A stretch of DNA of 14,862 nt from DATKMS01 sp041497995. GTDB lineage: Bacteria > Desulfobacterota > Binatia > HRBIN30. The DNA lies in NCBI GenBank assembly GCA_041497995.1, contig JBGQHM010000138.1:1-14862 (forward strand), written 5' to 3'. Below, one piece after another: positions 1-5,727 of the stretch. A program made the translations under genes and the position numbers. Each line of letters begins with the position of its first letter. Position 1 is the first letter of the stretch. The notes under the pieces were generated by a model that did not search any database, was not told where the DNA came from, and saw only the letters and a list, made by a program, of their open reading frames with translations.

Positions 1-1
1 C

Positions 2-127
2 ACGACCGCCCAGCGCGCCATCGACCGGTTGGAGTCCGCCGGGGTGGTGGTCCGGGCATCGGAAGCGAAGCGCAATCGTGTCTACTGCGCCCAGGCGATC
101 CTCGACATCCTGGAGGAGCCGGCATGA
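2..127 (+). CDS. Fic family protein, C-terminal fragment
   Basis: Only the last 41 residues are in the window; the frame is open to the left edge and ends at TGA 125-127. The visible part (TAQRAIDRLESAGVVV, then KRNRVYCAQAILDIL) reads as a winged-helix DNA-binding tail. This is the usual end of Fic/DOC-type proteins, in which a T/N-A-x-RAI-x-x-L helix is followed by a K-R-N-R-x-Y strand and a short terminal helix. Fic enzymes transfer AMP from ATP onto hydroxyl side chains of target proteins; the catalytic HPFx(D/E)GNGR motif would lie to the left of the window and cannot be checked. The stop overlaps the next start (ATGA at 124-127), so this gene and the broken hsdR behind it form one operon, a common place for Fic genes in type I restriction loci. 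An unrelated winged-helix regulator remains possible. Confidence 0.65.
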   Translation, partial: TTAQRAIDRLESAGVVVRASEAKRNRVYCAQAILDILEEPA

Positions 128-1189
128 GCCCGGAGATCTCCGAGCGCAGCTTCGAAGAAGCCATCGAGTGCGGCCTGCTGCAGCACGGCCCCGACGCTTG
201 CGTGGGTGACGTGACCGGCGTCCGCGAAACGCCGCCACCCTACGGCGACACGCCGCCGGGCGGCTACCGCAAGCGATCACCTGAAGACTACGATCGCGCG
301 CTCTGTCTCCTGCCGCGCGATGTGGTCGACTTCGTCCTCGCCACACAGCTGGACGAGTGGAACAAGCTGAAGCAGCACCACGGCGACGCGGTGAAGGATC
401 AGTTTCTCAAGCGCCTCGCTGCCGAGATCACGCGGCGCGCTCGATGTCCTGCGCGGCGGCATCAAGGACTCGGGCTGCAAGTTCCGGCTCGCCTACTTCC
501 GTCCCGCCAGCGGCCTCAACGAGGAGACGCGCCGCCTGCACGCGGCGAACCTCTTCGCCGTGGTGCGGCAGCTGCGCTATAGCGAGACGAACGAGAAGAG
601 CCTCGACCTGGCGCTTTTCCTGAACGGCATTCCGATCTTCACTGGCGAGCTCAAGAACCCGCTCAACGGCCAGGATGTCGAGGATGCGATCCGCCAGTAC
701 AAGACCGACCGTGACCCGCGCGAGCCGCTGCTCGCCTACGGCCGCTGCCTGGCCCATTTCGCCGTGGATCCAGATCTGGTTTATGTCACCACGCACCTTG
801 CCGGTGCGAAGACGCGCTTTCTCCCCTTCAACCAGGGGAAGTTCGGGGGCGCCGGCAACCCGCCCGTGCCGCCGACCCGGAAGGGCTACGCCACCGGCTA
901 CCTCTGGGACGAGACGTGGTCGCGTGACAGCGTGCTCGACCTCGTGCGCCAGTTCATCCACGAGGTCGAGGAGGAGGACGAGAAGGGCCGCAAGACAGGC
1001 AAGCGCTTCCTGATCTTCCCGCGCTACCAACAGCTCGACACCGTCCGCAAGCTGGTGTCGCACGCGCGTTCGGCCGGCGCCGGCCAGCGCTACCTGATTC
1101 AACACTCGGCGGGCAGCGGCAAGAGCTTCACGGGACTGGGCGACGGTCCGGACCTACGAGAGAGGGCGCCTTTCCCTCTCGCCTTCTAA
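124..1189 (+). pseudogene. hsdR: Type I restriction enzyme R subunit (HsdR), frameshifted and truncated
   Basis: The gene should encode the ATP-dependent translocase/nuclease subunit of a type I restriction-modification complex. The first frame (124 to about 430) gives the HsdR start (MSPEISERSFEEAIECGLL) through DEWNKLKQHHGD. Homologous reading continues in the next frame from about 432 (GALDVLRGGIKDSGCKFR) to 1133. The HSDR_N nuclease domain is present, with SLDL near 600 and the ExK motif GELKNPL near 645-665. The helicase domain starts with its Walker A (HSAGSGKS, 1105-1128) and is then replaced by about 20 unrelated codons and TAA at 1187. About 350 codons remain where HsdR usually has about 1000, so motor and C-terminal domains are missing. 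The frame change lies in a GCGGC-rich run at 430-440; one lost GCGGC copy would explain it. A sequencing error could cause the shift but not the truncation. Confidence 0.85.
1160..1180. other. Short inverted repeat at the end of the broken hsdR frame
   Basis: GAGAGGG at 1160-1166 is complementary to CCCTCTC at 1174-1180 around a 7-base loop. It lies after the point where hsdR similarity stops and before the inverted-repeat element. No U-run follows, so a terminator is not supported. It may be part of the foreign junction sequence. Confidence 0.4.
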
Positions 1190-1327
1190 CAGTTCGTTGA
1201 AAAACCCCGCCCCGTGCTTCGACAGGCTCAGCATGAGCGGTCCCCCTCCCCGATTTCAATGACCTTCTTCCGCTCACCCCGAGCTTGTCGAAGGGTTCCT
1301 CGTCTTTTTCAACGGGCTGCTAACAGT
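1186..1327. mobile_element. MITE-like palindromic element with 8-bp flanking direct repeats
   Basis: CTAACAGT occurs at 1186-1193 and again at 1320-1327, as a target-site duplication would. Between them lies a nested palindrome. The outer arms are CGTTGAAAAA (1195-1204) and TTTTTCAACG (1305-1314). The inner arms of 24 bp (1217-1240 and 1270-1293, beginning CTTCGACAGGCTC and ending GAGCTTGTCGAAG) match at 20 of 24 positions. The arms are spaced almost symmetrically (12 and 11 bases), and no ORF lies inside. Such small non-coding palindromes are normally moved by a transposase encoded elsewhere. Similar CTTCGACAAGCTC palindromes are, to my knowledge, frequent in environmental proteobacterial genomes. 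The element sits exactly between the truncated hsdR and the 3' end of prfC and could also fold in RNA as a two-way transcription barrier. Confidence 0.65.
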
Positions 1328-1334
1328 GCTCCGC

Positions 1335-2954
1335 TCAGGCGGCCGCGCGCTCGCTGCGGCCCGGTTGCACGGCGGCGATGAAGCGCAGATGCGCGTGGCG
1401 CTCGGTGATCTGCCGCAGCCAGAAGTCGTTCTGGAACAGCAGCAGCGGCCGACCCTCCACGTCGAGCAGGCATATCACGGCGCCGGAGCGCTCGAGGTCG
1501 GCGGGATCGAAGTTGCCTTCCACCCAGCGCGCGTGCTGCGATGGCAGGGTTTCGAAGCGCACGTCGACTTCGTACTCGCTCTTGAGACGCGACTGGATGA
1601 CGTCGAACTGGAGCCGCCCGACGGCGCCGAGGATGGGGTCGCGCTCGAGGCGCTCGCGGTGGAAGAACACCTGGACCGCACCTTCCTCGGACAGCTGGTC
1701 GAGCCCCTTCTTCAGTTGCTTGCGCTTCAGAGGCTCCGCCAGGATGACTCGTACGAAGTGCTCCGGCGAGAAGCGCGGAATGCCGGCGAACTCGATGCCT
1801 CCGGCCTCGCTGAGCGAGTCGCCGATCCGCAGCAGCCCGGGATCCCAGACGCCGATAATATCGCCGGCGAAGGCCTCCTCGATGAAGGTGCGTTCCTGCG
1901 CGCGGAACTGTAGCGAGCGCTTGAGGGCGAGTCGCTTGCCCGTCCGCCCGTGAATCACCTCCATGCCGCGCACGAAGCGCCCGGAGCACACCCGCACGAA
2001 CGCGACCCGGTCGCGGTGCATTGGGTCCATGTTCGCCTGAATCTTGAAGACGAAGCCTGAGAACGCGGGCGCGTCAGGCGAGACGGGGCCGTCGGCCGTC
2101 GCCCGCGACAGCGGCGGCGGCGCCAGCTCGATGAACTGGTCGAGGAACGGCTCGACGCCGAAGTTGGTCAAGGCGCTGCCGAAGAACACCGGCGTCAGCT
2201 CGCCGTTGCGGAAGGCGTCGTTGTCGAAGCCCGTGCCGGCGCCGTGCAGGAGGGCGAGTGAGTCTGAAAGCCGATCGTGAGCGCGGTCGCCGATGGCGTC
2301 GCGGAACGCCGGATCGTCGAGGCTGCTCACCTGCATCGCCGCCTTGTGCGCCGCCCGCTCGCCACGTTCGAACAGCAGCACTTGCTGGTTCCACCGGTCG
2401 TAGACTCCTTGGAAGCCGGGACCGGAGCCGATCGGCCAGCTGGCCGGGCTGGCGGGGATGCCGAGCACCTGCTCGATCTCGTCGAGCAGGTCGAGCGGGT
2501 CGCGCCCCTCCCGATCCATCTTGTTGACGAAGGTGACGATGGGGATGCGGCGCATGCGGCAGACCTCGAACAGCTTGATGGTCTGCGGCTCCACCCCCTT
2601 GGCACTGTCCAACAGCATGATGGCGCAGTCGGCCGCGGCCAGCGTACGGTAGGTGTCTTCGCTGAAGTCGTTGTGGCCGGGCGTGTCGAGCAGGTTGAGC
2701 TGGTAGCCGCGATAGGGGAACTGCATCACGCTGGTGGTGATGGAGATACCGCGCTCGCGCTCGATCGCCATCCAGTCGCTGGTCGCGTGACGGTCGTCAC
2801 GCCGTTGCTTCACCGACCCGGCTAGATGCACGGCACCGCCGTAGAGCAGCAGTTTTTCGGTCAGCGTCGTCTTCCCGGCGTCCGGGTGGGAGATGATCGC
2901 GAAAGTGCGCCGGCGCGCCACCTCCACTTTCAGTCGTTCCTGCGGGTTATTCAT
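1335..2954 (-). CDS. prfC: Peptide chain release factor 3 (RF3)
   Basis: RF3 is a translational GTPase that removes RF1/RF2 from the ribosome after peptide release and takes part in post-peptidyl-transfer quality control. The 539 residues match the normal family length (about 530). G1 is ISHPDAGKTT (residues 21-30), followed by the switch I region ATSDWMAIERERGISIT (57-73), G3 DTPGH (90-94) and G4 NKMD (144-147). The FSEDTYRTL stretch after G3 and the C-terminal EGAVQVFF...GAVGRLQFDV block are diagnostic of RF3 rather than EF-G. Residue 95 is Asn (DTPGHND) where I expect Glu or Gln in most family members. The start ATG at 2954-2952 gives the typical MNNPQERLKVEVARRRTFAIISHPDAGKTT N-terminus; the ribosome site is only a GAGGA about 15 bases upstream. 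The gene stands alone, and its stop lies 8 bp from the palindromic element. Confidence 0.97.
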   Translation of the reverse strand: MNNPQERLKVEVARRRTFAIISHPDAGKTTLTEKLLLYGGAVHLAGSVKQRRDDRHATSDWMAIERERGISITTSVMQFPYRGYQLNLLDTPGHNDFSEDTYRTLAAADCAIMLLDSAKGVEPQTIKLFEVCRMRRIPIVTFVNKMDREGRDPLDLLDEIEQVLGIPASPASWPIGSGPGFQGVYDRWNQQVLLFERGERAAHKAAMQVSSLDDPAFRDAIGDRAHDRLSDSLALLHGAGTGFDNDAFRNGELTPVFFGSALTNFGVEPFLDQFIELAPPPLSRATADGPVSPDAPAFSGFVFKIQANMDPMHRDRVAFVRVCSGRFVRGMEVIHGRTGKRLALKRSLQFRAQERTFIEEAFAGDIIGVWDPGLLRIGDSLSEAGGIEFAGIPRFSPEHFVRVILAEPLKRKQLKKGLDQLSEEGAVQVFFHRERLERDPILGAVGRLQFDVIQSRLKSEYEVDVRFETLPSQHARWVEGNFDPADLERSGAVICLLDVEGRPLLLFQNDFWLRQITERHAHLRFIAAVQPGRSERAAA

Positions 2955-3391
2955 GTCCAGTCTCAGGTTCCTCGAGTGCCTGCGATTGTGTCCCCACCCG
3001 TGGATACCCGCGCGCGAAGGTTCCGAGGTGAGGGTTTGGCTCTCTAATGATGAAGACGCGCCAGTGGCAGCACGTCACTGCGGCGCGCAAGGGAGAATCA
3101 GGGCGGCAAGCTGAAGATATTCACGTGCACAAGGAAGCTGAGATCGCCGGCCAAGTCAATCTCGGCGGCACCCCTTATCGTCCCCGGGAACGGCCGCGCC
3201 GGTACCGGACGGCACGCACACGTCGCCCGCCGCGCCTTACGGCGCGGTGTGTGTTTCCTTTTCACGCATTGTGCTGTCGCCACCGGTGCGCTACAGTCCC
3301 TTCGAGTCTGTTTAGAGCCCCGCAGCACGATCCGTCCAGAAGGTCTCAGGCCTACCTACGTGCGCTCACGCGGACTCCGGAAGGAGACAGC
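2955..3391. other. Intergenic region upstream of prfC and the small-ORF operon
   Basis: No convincing gene lies in these 437 bases. A GC hairpin (CCGCGCC 3230-3236, loop TTAC, GGCGCGG 3241-3247) is followed on the plus strand by TGTGTGTTTCCTTTT. It resembles a weak terminator, but no plus-strand gene precedes it. On the minus strand the frame ending at 3098 closes with GTIRGAAEIDLAGDL and then FLVHVNIFSLPP, which looks more protein-like than the rest of its frame and could be the tail of a decayed gene. No strong promoter for prfC was found. Confidence 0.5.
3269..3297 (+). promoter_or_regulatory. Candidate sigma-70-like promoter for the small-ORF operon
   Basis: TTGTGC at 3269-3274 and TACAGT at 3292-3297 are separated by 17 bases. 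Each box keeps about half to two thirds of the consensus. Transcription would start near 3304, about 88 bases before the GTG start at 3392. The support is positional only. Confidence 0.3.
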
Positions 3392-3484
3392 GTGCCACGG
3401 CGACATAACCGAAGACCAGGGACAGCGTTGCCGAGCGATGCCGTCACGACGCCGTCTGGTGGCGTCGTGAACGTGTGGGTGTGA
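3392..3484 (+). CDS. 30-aa leader-like small ORF
   Basis: This is a GTG-started ORF of 30 codons (MPRRHNRRPGTALPSDAV, then TTPSGGVVNVWV). It is preceded by a textbook ribosome-binding site AAGGAG (3381-3386) five bases before the start, the best such site in the neighbourhood. The N-terminal third is strongly basic and the rest is neutral. I recognise no family. It ends 6 bases before the ATG of the 58-aa ORF, which has only a poor ribosome site of its own, so ribosomes finishing here are well placed to start there. A perfect 10-bp hairpin lies inside its second half. The ORF may encode a real microprotein or act as a translated leader controlling the two downstream ORFs. The distinction cannot be made from sequence alone. 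Confidence 0.45.
   Translation: MPRRHNRRPGTALPSDAVTTPSGGVVNVWV
3444..3470 (+). promoter_or_regulatory. Perfect 10-bp stem-loop inside the leader ORF
   Basis: TCACGACGCC (3444-3453) and GGCGTCGTGA (3461-3470) are exact reverse complements around the loop GTCTGGT. The stem is GC-rich and ends 20 bases before the ATG at 3491. No U-tract follows, so a classical terminator is unlikely. A ribosome translating the leader ORF would have to melt it, which fits translation-coupled control of the downstream genes. This is inference. Confidence 0.55.
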
Positions 3485-3490
3485 AAGAGC

Positions 3491-3667
3491 ATGTGGAAAC
3501 GTCTGCGTCAGGCGATCAGTAGAGTGCGCGAGCTGCTGATTCTCGTCGCTGCCAGGAGAGAACGGAGTCAGGAGGACAGCCGTCAGAGTGCGGCGCGCGC
3601 GCGCTTCTGGGCCGACGTGCGCGAGGGCCAGCGCGAAGCGGAAGCGCACAAGGAGACCGGTGCATAA
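3491..3667 (+). CDS. 58-aa charged small protein, second ORF of a micro-operon
   Basis: The 58-residue product begins MWKRLRQAISRVRELLILVA and continues with a highly charged segment including ARARFWADVREGQREAEAHK. An amphipathic or short hydrophobic helix (residues 11-21, RVRELLILVAA) is followed by a second predicted helix (about 33-53) rich in Arg and Glu. There is no signal peptide, cysteine or known motif, and I do not recognise the family. Coding is supported by its tight placement: the previous ORF ends 6 bases upstream, and its TAA shares a base with the ATG of the zinc-ribbon ORF (TAATG, 3665-3669). Purine-rich GAAAGAG lies too close to the ATG to be a good ribosome site, so translation is probably coupled to the leader ORF. 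A membrane- or RNA-associated helper of the zinc-ribbon protein is one guess; it has no direct evidence. Confidence 0.55.
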   Translation: MWKRLRQAISRVRELLILVAARRERSQEDSRQSAARARFWADVREGQREAEAHKETGA

Positions 3668-3873
3668 TGGGACGATTCGGGGCGACCAACCCTTGCGACA
3701 ACATGAACCATCGACGGACGTCCGCGCCCGTTGGCCACTGCCCGCAGTGTGGCGGCGTTGTGAACGCGCAGATTCGCGCTCAGCCGTGCAACGAGATCCA
3801 GCACGCCGCGGCGCGACGGCAGCGGAGCGCATTCTGTGTCGATTGCGGTGTGCAGCTGATCGTCAGCCGTTGA
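3667..3873 (+). CDS. 68-aa zinc-ribbon small protein
   Basis: The product has two CxxC pairs, CPQC (Cys25 and Cys28) and CVDC (Cys57 and Cys60), about 28 residues apart. Each is followed by Gly (CPQCGG, CVDCGVQL). This is the pattern of a four-cysteine zinc ribbon, with the second knuckle near the C-terminus. An extra Cys41 and His46 lie between the pairs in a basic, Arg-rich loop. The first 20 residues look disordered; Met13 (ATG at 3703) is an alternative start. The chosen start overlaps the preceding stop (TAATG), a signature of translational coupling. Such small ribbons often bind RNA, DNA or a partner protein, but no specific function can be assigned. A short palindrome set follows the stop. 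Confidence 0.65.
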   Translation: MGRFGATNPCDNMNHRRTSAPVGHCPQCGGVVNAQIRAQPCNEIQHAAARRQRSAFCVDCGVQLIVSR

Positions 3874-3891
3874 GAGGAACCGCGCCGCACG

Positions 3892-3920
3892 ACCCACGCA
3901 CGGTGGGTTTCCGCACCCAC
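3892..3920. other. Three alternating complementary segments after the zinc-ribbon gene
   Basis: ACCCAC (3892-3897), GTGGGT (3903-3908) and ACCCAC (3915-3920) lie in a row. The middle segment can pair perfectly with either neighbour, giving two mutually exclusive 6-bp hairpins with loops of 5 and 6 bases. They begin 19 bases after the TGA of the zinc-ribbon ORF. There is no U-run, so this is at best a weak or factor-dependent 3' structure. Confidence 0.35.
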
Positions 3921-3972
3921 GATGGCCGAGGATCCATTGAGCGACCCCGTGCGGCCTGCGGCGCGCTCGGCT

Positions 3973-4152
3973 TCACGCTCCGACCGTCTCGAGTGCGCGA
4001 AGAGACACCCTTTCGTCCAGGAACGCCCGTGCCACGCGTAGCGCCTCCGGTAGATGCGCAAGGAATCCCATGTGACTGGTGGGATACCAGCCTGGCTCAA
4101 CGCACCAGCCACGAGTGCTCCCTCCGATTGGATTGCCGAAGCACAAGACCTG
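3973..4152 (-). pseudogene. Possible decayed 3' end of an unrecognised gene
   Basis: This minus-strand frame is open from an in-frame TGA at 4155-4153 to a TGA at 3975-3973 and gives 59 residues. They look more protein-like than their surroundings: LCFGNPIGGSTRG, then GWYPTSHMGFLAHLP, then an amphipathic helix EALRVARAFLDERVSLRALE. There is no suitable start for the whole frame. In an adjacent frame just upstream (4285-4097) a second protein-like stretch (GSAPVAAPWYAGAVPSSLTG) precedes it, so the two could be halves of one frameshifted gene. The family is not recognised, although the HMGF...LP...FLDE end is vaguely like the tail of an alpha/beta hydrolase. A chance open frame in GC-rich DNA is quite possible. 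Confidence 0.25.
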
Positions 4153-4346
4153 TCAGAGACGAAGGTACCGCGCCTGCATACCACGGAGCGGCGACAGGTG
4201 CGCTGCCTTCCCAACGACAGCAGAGACCCGTGGCAGAATTGCAAGAGGGAACCGGTCCATGACTCTCTAGGCCGCGCCCGAGCACCGAATCGCTTGTGGC
4301 GTCCTTCTTGCCTTATTCTTCCGTTCGGAGGTGACGGTACCCACAT

Positions 4347-4368
4347 CCGCTGGCGCGACGGCCAGCGG
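4347..4368. promoter_or_regulatory. Inverted repeat upstream of the SCP2-hydrolase gene
   Basis: CCGCTGG (4347-4353) and CCAGCGG (4362-4368) are perfect reverse complements around an 8-base loop. They end 31 bases before the ATG at 4400. The repeat could be a regulator site or a leader hairpin. No clear -35/-10 pair was found beside it. Confidence 0.35.
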
Positions 4369-4399
4369 ACTGGGCGCTGCGTACCGATCGTGAGTCACC

Positions 4400-5569
4400 A
4401 TGACGCCGCTGCCAGATAGCCTGCAAACGCTCGTCGATCGCTTCGACATGACGGCTTTCGACGCGCCGCAAGGGCTGGCACGCATCCGACTGGCGGTCGT
4501 CGACAACGCGCAGTGGGATGTCCTGGTGGGCAACGGTGCGCGAGTCGCACTGGCGGATGCGGGCATGGCCGCCGACGCGACCCTCACTGCCGACCGGGCC
4601 ACCTGGGAGCAGATGGCCCAGGACCTGCGCGGCGGAATGGACGCCTACCGCGCCGGCCGGCTGGTCATTCGTCACAACCTCCACCTCGGAGTTGGATTCC
4701 TCGCCGCGACGAGTGGCGCGACTGGACCGGAGCGGCTGCGATTCCAGCACGTCGGGACGGCCTCGGGCGCGCTCTCCATTCTCTCGGCCGGCGCGGGTGA
4801 GCCGATCATCTTGATTCACGGCCTCGGAGCAACCAAGGGGTCCTTCTTACCGACGGTTGCCGCGTTGGCAGATTCGTTCCGCATGATCGCGCTCGATCTC
4901 CCCGGATTCGGCGACTCGGTCAAACCACTGGGCGCCGCCTACCACCCGCCATTCTTCGCGCGTGCTGTCGTCGATCTAATGAACGCGCTCGAGCTGCCCC
5001 GCGCCCACGTGATCGGTAACAGTATGGGTGGACGCGCCGCCCTCGAGCTGGGTCTGCGCCATCCCGAGCGTGTTGGACGGCTGGTGTTGCTGTCGCCGTC
5101 GCTGGCCTGGCGGCGCGAGCGGCCGTGGGCGCCCTTGCTGCGACTGTTGCGCCCGGAGCTCGGGCTGTTGCAGATCACACCGAGATGGATGGTGGAGGCA
5201 ATAGTACACCGCACCATTCCCGTCGCAGGATCCAATTGGGTTCAAGCCGGCGTCGACGAGTTCCTGCGTTCCTATCTTACGCCACGAGGGCGCGCCGCCT
5301 TCTACGCCGCTGCGCGGCAGATCTACCTCGAAGAGCCGCACGGGGCGAAGGGTTTCTGGACGCGTCTCGCGAAACTCGTCCCCGCGTCGTTGTTCATCTG
5401 GGGCAAACGGGACTCGCTCGTTCCCATCGGATTCGCAAAACACGTGAGGGACACCCTGCCGTCCGCTCGTCATCTCGAGCTCGACTGCGGCCATGTGCCC
5501 CAGCTCGAGCGGCCGGCGCAAACCCACGCGGCGATCGCGACCTTCTTGAAAGAGGGAGCCCGCGCATGA
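4400..5569 (+). CDS. SCP2-like domain fused to alpha/beta hydrolase
   Basis: The 389-residue protein has two parts. Residues about 1-105 resemble an SCP2 sterol-carrier fold (ATLTADRATWEQMAQDLRGG, then GRLVIRHNLHLG), which normally binds sterols or fatty acyl lipids in a hydrophobic tunnel. Residues about 120-387 form an alpha/beta hydrolase. The oxyanion loop is HGLG (140-143), followed by DLPGFGDS (166-173), the nucleophile elbow GNSMGG with Ser208, the acid Asp338 in WGKRD, and the base His365 in CGHVPQ. The cap region (about 235-315) is well developed. The triad is complete, so an active lipid esterase, thioesterase or C-C hydrolase is likely; the substrate is unknown. The fusion suggests that a lipid held by the SCP2 part is handed to the hydrolase. 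The ATG at 4400 has only a weak ribosome site (GTGAG). No signal peptide is seen, so the protein is likely cytoplasmic. Confidence 0.85.
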   Translation: MTPLPDSLQTLVDRFDMTAFDAPQGLARIRLAVVDNAQWDVLVGNGARVALADAGMAADATLTADRATWEQMAQDLRGGMDAYRAGRLVIRHNLHLGVGFLAATSGATGPERLRFQHVGTASGALSILSAGAGEPIILIHGLGATKGSFLPTVAALADSFRMIALDLPGFGDSVKPLGAAYHPPFFARAVVDLMNALELPRAHVIGNSMGGRAALELGLRHPERVGRLVLLSPSLAWRRERPWAPLLRLLRPELGLLQITPRWMVEAIVHRTIPVAGSNWVQAGVDEFLRSYLTPRGRAAFYAAARQIYLEEPHGAKGFWTRLAKLVPASLFIWGKRDSLVPIGFAKHVRDTLPSARHLELDCGHVPQLERPAQTHAAIATFLKEGARA

Positions 5570-5640
5570 AACCGCTCGAGCCGACAGTTGCCGACGGAAC
5601 CTCGATGTCTCAGGGTGCGTTGTGCGCCCGATCGTGTTAA
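5566..5640 (+). CDS. Possible 24-aa ORF overlapping the hydrolase stop
   Basis: An ATG at 5566 overlaps the hydrolase stop (ATGA). It is preceded by the purine-rich AGAGGGAG (5551-5558) at good spacing and opens a 24-codon frame (MKPLEPTVADGTSMSQGALC...) ending at TAA 5638-5640. The arrangement is that of a translationally coupled second gene, but the product is very short and resembles nothing I know. It may be the stub of a deleted downstream gene or chance. A GC hairpin begins at the next base. Confidence 0.2.
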   Translation: MKPLEPTVADGTSMSQGALCARSC

Positions 5641-5680
5641 GAGGGCAGGGCGCACAGTTGCTCTCGAGGCGCGCCCCCTC
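5641..5680 (+). promoter_or_regulatory. Bulged GC hairpin between hydrolase and helicase genes
   Basis: The 5' arm (5641-5653, GAGGGCAGGGCGC) pairs with 5671-5680 (GCGCCCCCTC) as 4 + 6 bp with a 3-base bulge and a 17-base loop. It starts right after the TAA of the micro-ORF and ends 47 bases before the helicase ATG. There is no U-run. It could end the hydrolase transcript in a factor-dependent way or structure the helicase leader. Confidence 0.35.
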
Positions 5681-5727
5681 CCAATTGAAGATCCGTCGCG
5701 GCGGGTGCTGCGAGTAAGGACTAAAGA

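Larger units (their letters stand above)
3874..4399. other. Gene-poor region between the small operon and the hydrolase gene
   Basis: These 526 bases hold no intact gene I can support. They contain the alternating hairpin segments at 3892-3920, a possible minus-strand gene remnant at 3973-4152 (extending to about 4285 in another frame), and a 7-bp inverted repeat at 4347-4368 just before the hydrolase gene. Plus-strand frames here are rich in Arg, Pro and Ser, as shadow frames are. Confidence 0.5.

Noticed and set aside
428..1105. Long minus-strand ORF opposite hsdR (225 codons)
   Set aside because: It is the antisense shadow of the hsdR frame, rich in Ala, Val, Leu and Arg, while the plus strand has clear HsdR motifs.
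1326..2825. Several plus-strand ORFs of 78-195 codons opposite prfC
   Set aside because: Shadow frames of a well-conserved GTPase gene in GC-rich DNA; no recognisable motif or ribosome site.
3230..3262. GC hairpin followed by a T-rich run as a rho-independent terminator
   Set aside because: No plus-strand gene ends upstream and the T-run is interrupted; kept only as a note in the intergenic entry.
3047..3484. Plus-strand ORF of 145 codons covering the intergenic region
   Set aside because: Arg/Pro-rich with no motif; only its last 30 codons, behind AAGGAG and a GTG start, look translated.
3588..4262. Plus-strand ORF of 224 codons overlapping the 58-aa and zinc-ribbon ORFs
   Set aside because: Arg-rich noise in another frame; the two small ORFs have coupled junctions and a zinc-ribbon pattern.
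4054..4419. Plus-strand ORF of 121 codons before the hydrolase
   Set aside because: No ribosome site or motif, unusual composition, and it overlaps the hydrolase start in another frame.
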